The position numbers and the translations under genes were made by a program. The notes below the pieces were generated by a model. That model had not been told where the DNA came from. It searched no databases and saw nothing but the letters and a program-made list of their open reading frames with translations. From assembly GCF_004799755.1 (NCBI RefSeq), contig NZ_SLUB01000007.1, positions 1 through 64,000 on the forward strand: a stretch of DNA of 64,000 nucleotides, given 5' to 3'. Positions 62,388 through 64,000 of the stretch are shown here, one piece after another (the first letter of the stretch is position 1; every line of letters starts with the position of its first letter). The stretch comes from Bacillus timonensis. Its GTDB lineage: Bacteria; Bacillota; Bacilli; Bacillales; Bacillaceae_L.

Positions 62388-62410
62388 TCATATATAAGGG
62401 AAAAATCTTT

Positions 62411-62432
62411 GCGCTACGCTTTTGCATAGCGC
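62411..62432. other. Hairpin between PIG-L gene and permease gene
   Basis: GCGCTA and TAGCGC are perfect arms with a 10-base AT-rich loop. On the minus strand there is an ATTTTT after it. It could be an attenuator or an mRNA-processing hairpin in the operon. Confidence 0.4.
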
Positions 62433-62482
62433 CTCTTTAAGTAGTTAATCTTAAGAAATAGGGGGATTGTTCTTCTCAGACC

Positions 62483-63193
62483 TTAAATTTCATGTCCTGG
62501 AATAAACCCTCTTCTCACGTTACCACCAGTTGGGAATTTTAGCGTTTGAGCATATTTTGCGCGACTCACACAGCCTCGAACTGTCCCTAGTGCTTTGTAA
62601 TAGTCATAGTAACGGAATGATGTTGAATTCATGATGAACCAATAGTTTGACAACGCTTCCAGATATGTGTCAAATTCTTCAGACACATCTACGAAAATAT
62701 CAGGAACGTATCCCTCCATGTCCTCCCAGTTTTCACTATGATAGAATGGGTAGAAATGTGCAGGTAGACCATCTAAGTCAAATCCTGGTAGACCAGTTTT
62801 TAATTGAGCTGCTTCGACAATTCTTGCACAAGTTGAATGGTCCGAATGGATACTGTTCACCCAGTGAGTGATGACAACAGTTGGGCGAAGCTTACGCATT
62901 AATGTTGCTACACGAGTAACAATCTCATCATCTAGTTTTAATTCTGCATCCTTATAATCTAGTGTTATACTTTTCCCACCTAAGATCTCTGCTACTTTTT
63001 CAGCTTCTTTAATCTTCTGTTCACGGTATTCCTCTACTGAAAGATGTGGTGGATTACCCTTTTCACCTGCAGTTAAATGAACAAAAGTTACATCCCACCC
63101 GGCTTTTGCATATTTATGTGCGATTGCTCCACCTTGAATCTCAACATCTCCACAATGTGCACCTACTAGAACTAAATGCTTCTTTTTTTCCAT
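62483..63193 (-). CDS. PIG-L (LmbE)-family deacetylase with an altered active-site motif
   Basis: The start is ATG 63191-63193, with GGAGAGGTG upstream, giving 236 residues. PIG-L enzymes are zinc-dependent N-deacetylases of GlcNAc-type sugars. The usual AHPDDE motif is AHCGDVE (H13, C14, G15, D16). H13 and D16, and a HSDHS at 116-120, keep the expected zinc ligands. The general base equivalent to Asp15 of MshB is Gly. A modified or lost deacetylase activity is possible. It precedes the permease genes in the salvage operon. Confidence 0.82.
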   Translation of the reverse strand: MEKKKHLVLVGAHCGDVEIQGGAIAHKYAKAGWDVTFVHLTAGEKGNPPHLSVEEYREQKIKEAEKVAEILGGKSITLDYKDAELKLDDEIVTRVATLMRKLRPTVVITHWVNSIHSDHSTCARIVEAAQLKTGLPGFDLDGLPAHFYPFYHSENWEDMEGYVPDIFVDVSEEFDTYLEALSNYWFIMNSTSFRYYDYYKALGTVRGCVSRAKYAQTLKFPTGGNVRRGFIPGHEI

Positions 63194-63295
63194 TTCGTTT
63201 ACACCTCTCCTATTTTTTGTTAATATGTAATTCTTTTCTAGAATACTCCTGTTATTGCACCAAAGGCTATAGGGATTAATTACCATACGTTACAA

Positions 63296-63309
63296 AGATA
63301 ACGCTTTCA
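63296..63309 (+). promoter_or_regulatory. Candidate cre (CcpA) site upstream of the salvage operon
   Basis: AGATAACGCTTTCA agrees with the cre consensus at 12 of 14 positions. It lies about 105 bases before the PIG-L start in the 295-base gap that otherwise holds no gene (63194-63488). Confidence 0.45.
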
Positions 63310-63469
63310 ATATTAATCAAAAAAATATTAACTCTTCTATACTAAACTTTTGAACTACCATCAGTATATCACGGAATAAAAATAAATGAAATCAAATTTT
63401 ATTATAAAATATAATTTATTGTATTTATATTTCATTAATTTTAATCATATTCCTCTTAAGCAAAAATTC

Positions 63470-63495
63470 AGGCCGACTCATGTTAGAGTCAGCCC
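63470..63495 (-). terminator. Terminator of the second murQ gene
   Basis: GGCTGACTC and GAGTCGGCC pair on the minus strand around ATGTTA, starting at the stop codon, with ATTTTTGC following. Confidence 0.65.
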
Positions 63496-64000
63496 TGTTT
63501 GTTTTTACTATTCAAATAAACTTCTTGCTGTGCTACTTGAATTGCCTCTCGAACAAACCCATTAGAGAGTTTAATACACCTTTTAGCGGTTTCCAAATTA
63601 ACGCCTGCCTTAATCATCACAATGGCTGGTTTTACTTCATAATTTGTCATTTCTAGTATTTCTTCCACCTTGGGATATGGTTCATTTGTTATAGTAGATA
63701 CAATGTTCTTTGCACGTTCCTTTAATTTCACATTACTAGCATTTACGTCCACCATTAAGTTTTCATAGACCTTACCTAGTTTTATCATGGAGGAGGTAGT
63801 GATCATATTCAATATAAGTTTATGAGCGGTTGCTGCTTTCATACGTGTTGAACCTGTTATGACTTCTGGTCCTGTCATCACTTCAATGGCTATATCGGAG
63901 TACCTACTAATGATCGAATCCTGATTACTTGATAAACAGATTGTTTTCGCACCAATCTGTTTAGCGTACTGAAGAGCACCAACTACATAGGGTGTTCTTC
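63489..64000 (-). CDS. murQ: Second MurQ-type etherase, C-terminal part (start outside the window)
   Basis: The frame is open to the window edge and begins [20 protein letters not shown]. It continues through [41 protein letters not shown] and ends [11 protein letters not shown]. It is clearly a paralogue of the 55912-56826 MurQ, with most of the matched region identical. The catalytic glutamates lie outside the window. It is separated by a terminator from the downstream PIG-L gene. Two etherases in one locus suggest gene duplication, substrate difference or a hybrid of two operons. Confidence 0.9.
   Translation of the reverse strand, partial: RTPYVVGALQYAKQIGAKTICLSSNQDSIISRYSDIAIEVMTGPEVITGSTRMKAATAHKLILNMITTSSMIKLGKVYENLMVDVNASNVKLKERAKNIVSTITNEPYPKVEEILEMTNYEVKPAIVMIKAGVNLETAKRCIKLSNGFVREAIQVAQQEVYLNSKNKQG

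Overview
The window reads as chromosome from a low-GC, endospore-forming Firmicute of the Bacillaceae. The evidence is AT-rich DNA with strong AGGAGG-type ribosome sites, the spore genes cwlJ, gerQ and an alpha/beta SASP, coproheme decarboxylase hemQ beside pta and lipL as in Bacillus subtilis, the ywdI/ywdK family genes, and Bacillus-type catabolite (cre) sites. No rRNA, tRNA or CRISPR array was seen.

Layout. 1-2.8 kb: the N-terminus of an IS91-like transposase cut by the window edge, then two Opp/Dpp-type permeases without their ATPase or binding protein. 3-7.5 kb: a four-carbon acid-sugar operon (pdxA2-like dehydrogenase, DUF1537 kinase, a decayed KdgT-type permease) below a -24/-12 promoter, with a PrpR_N-type activator whose AAA+ core is degenerate. 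7.5-18.4 kb: housekeeping and spore genes (lipL, carD-like/marR divergon, pta, hemQ, cwlJ-gerQ, ywdK, pxpBAC oxoprolinase, ywdI, HU, SASP) with several interspersed repeats between them. 18.4-33.9 kb: two sugar-uptake systems. The first is an anchored sugar-binding protein plus YesM/YesN-type two-component pair beside a CUT1 ABC importer. The second is an alpha-glucoside locus (binding protein, two permeases, LacI regulator, two GH13 glucosidases). 33.3-36.2 kb: a TetR-type regulator and YhgE with matching operators. 36.3-44.7 kb: small membrane proteins, an M20 deacylase that seems to start at ATT, a TnpB element inserted in a NUDIX gene, and the threonine-degradation pair kbl-tdh.

45.4-64 kb is the most interesting part: a mostly leftward locus for salvage of peptidoglycan amino sugars. 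It holds an AmiE-like serine hydrolase, two tandem-GNAT proteins, a secreted GH18 chitinase, an ABC exporter-type protein, a BadF-family amino-sugar kinase, a MurR/RpiR regulator, MurQ etherase, a NamZ-family (DUF1343) exo-muramidase, a DUF624 protein, an LplABC-type importer, a PIG-L deacetylase and a second murQ running off the window. No PTS transporter (MurP) is present. NamZ and the AmiE-like protein have no visible signal peptide. I infer a route in which an ABC importer brings in muramyl saccharides that are cleaved in the cytoplasm, phosphorylated by the kinase and opened by MurQ to GlcNAc-6-phosphate and lactate. This differs from the PTS-based B. subtilis pathway and is a hypothesis from gene content.
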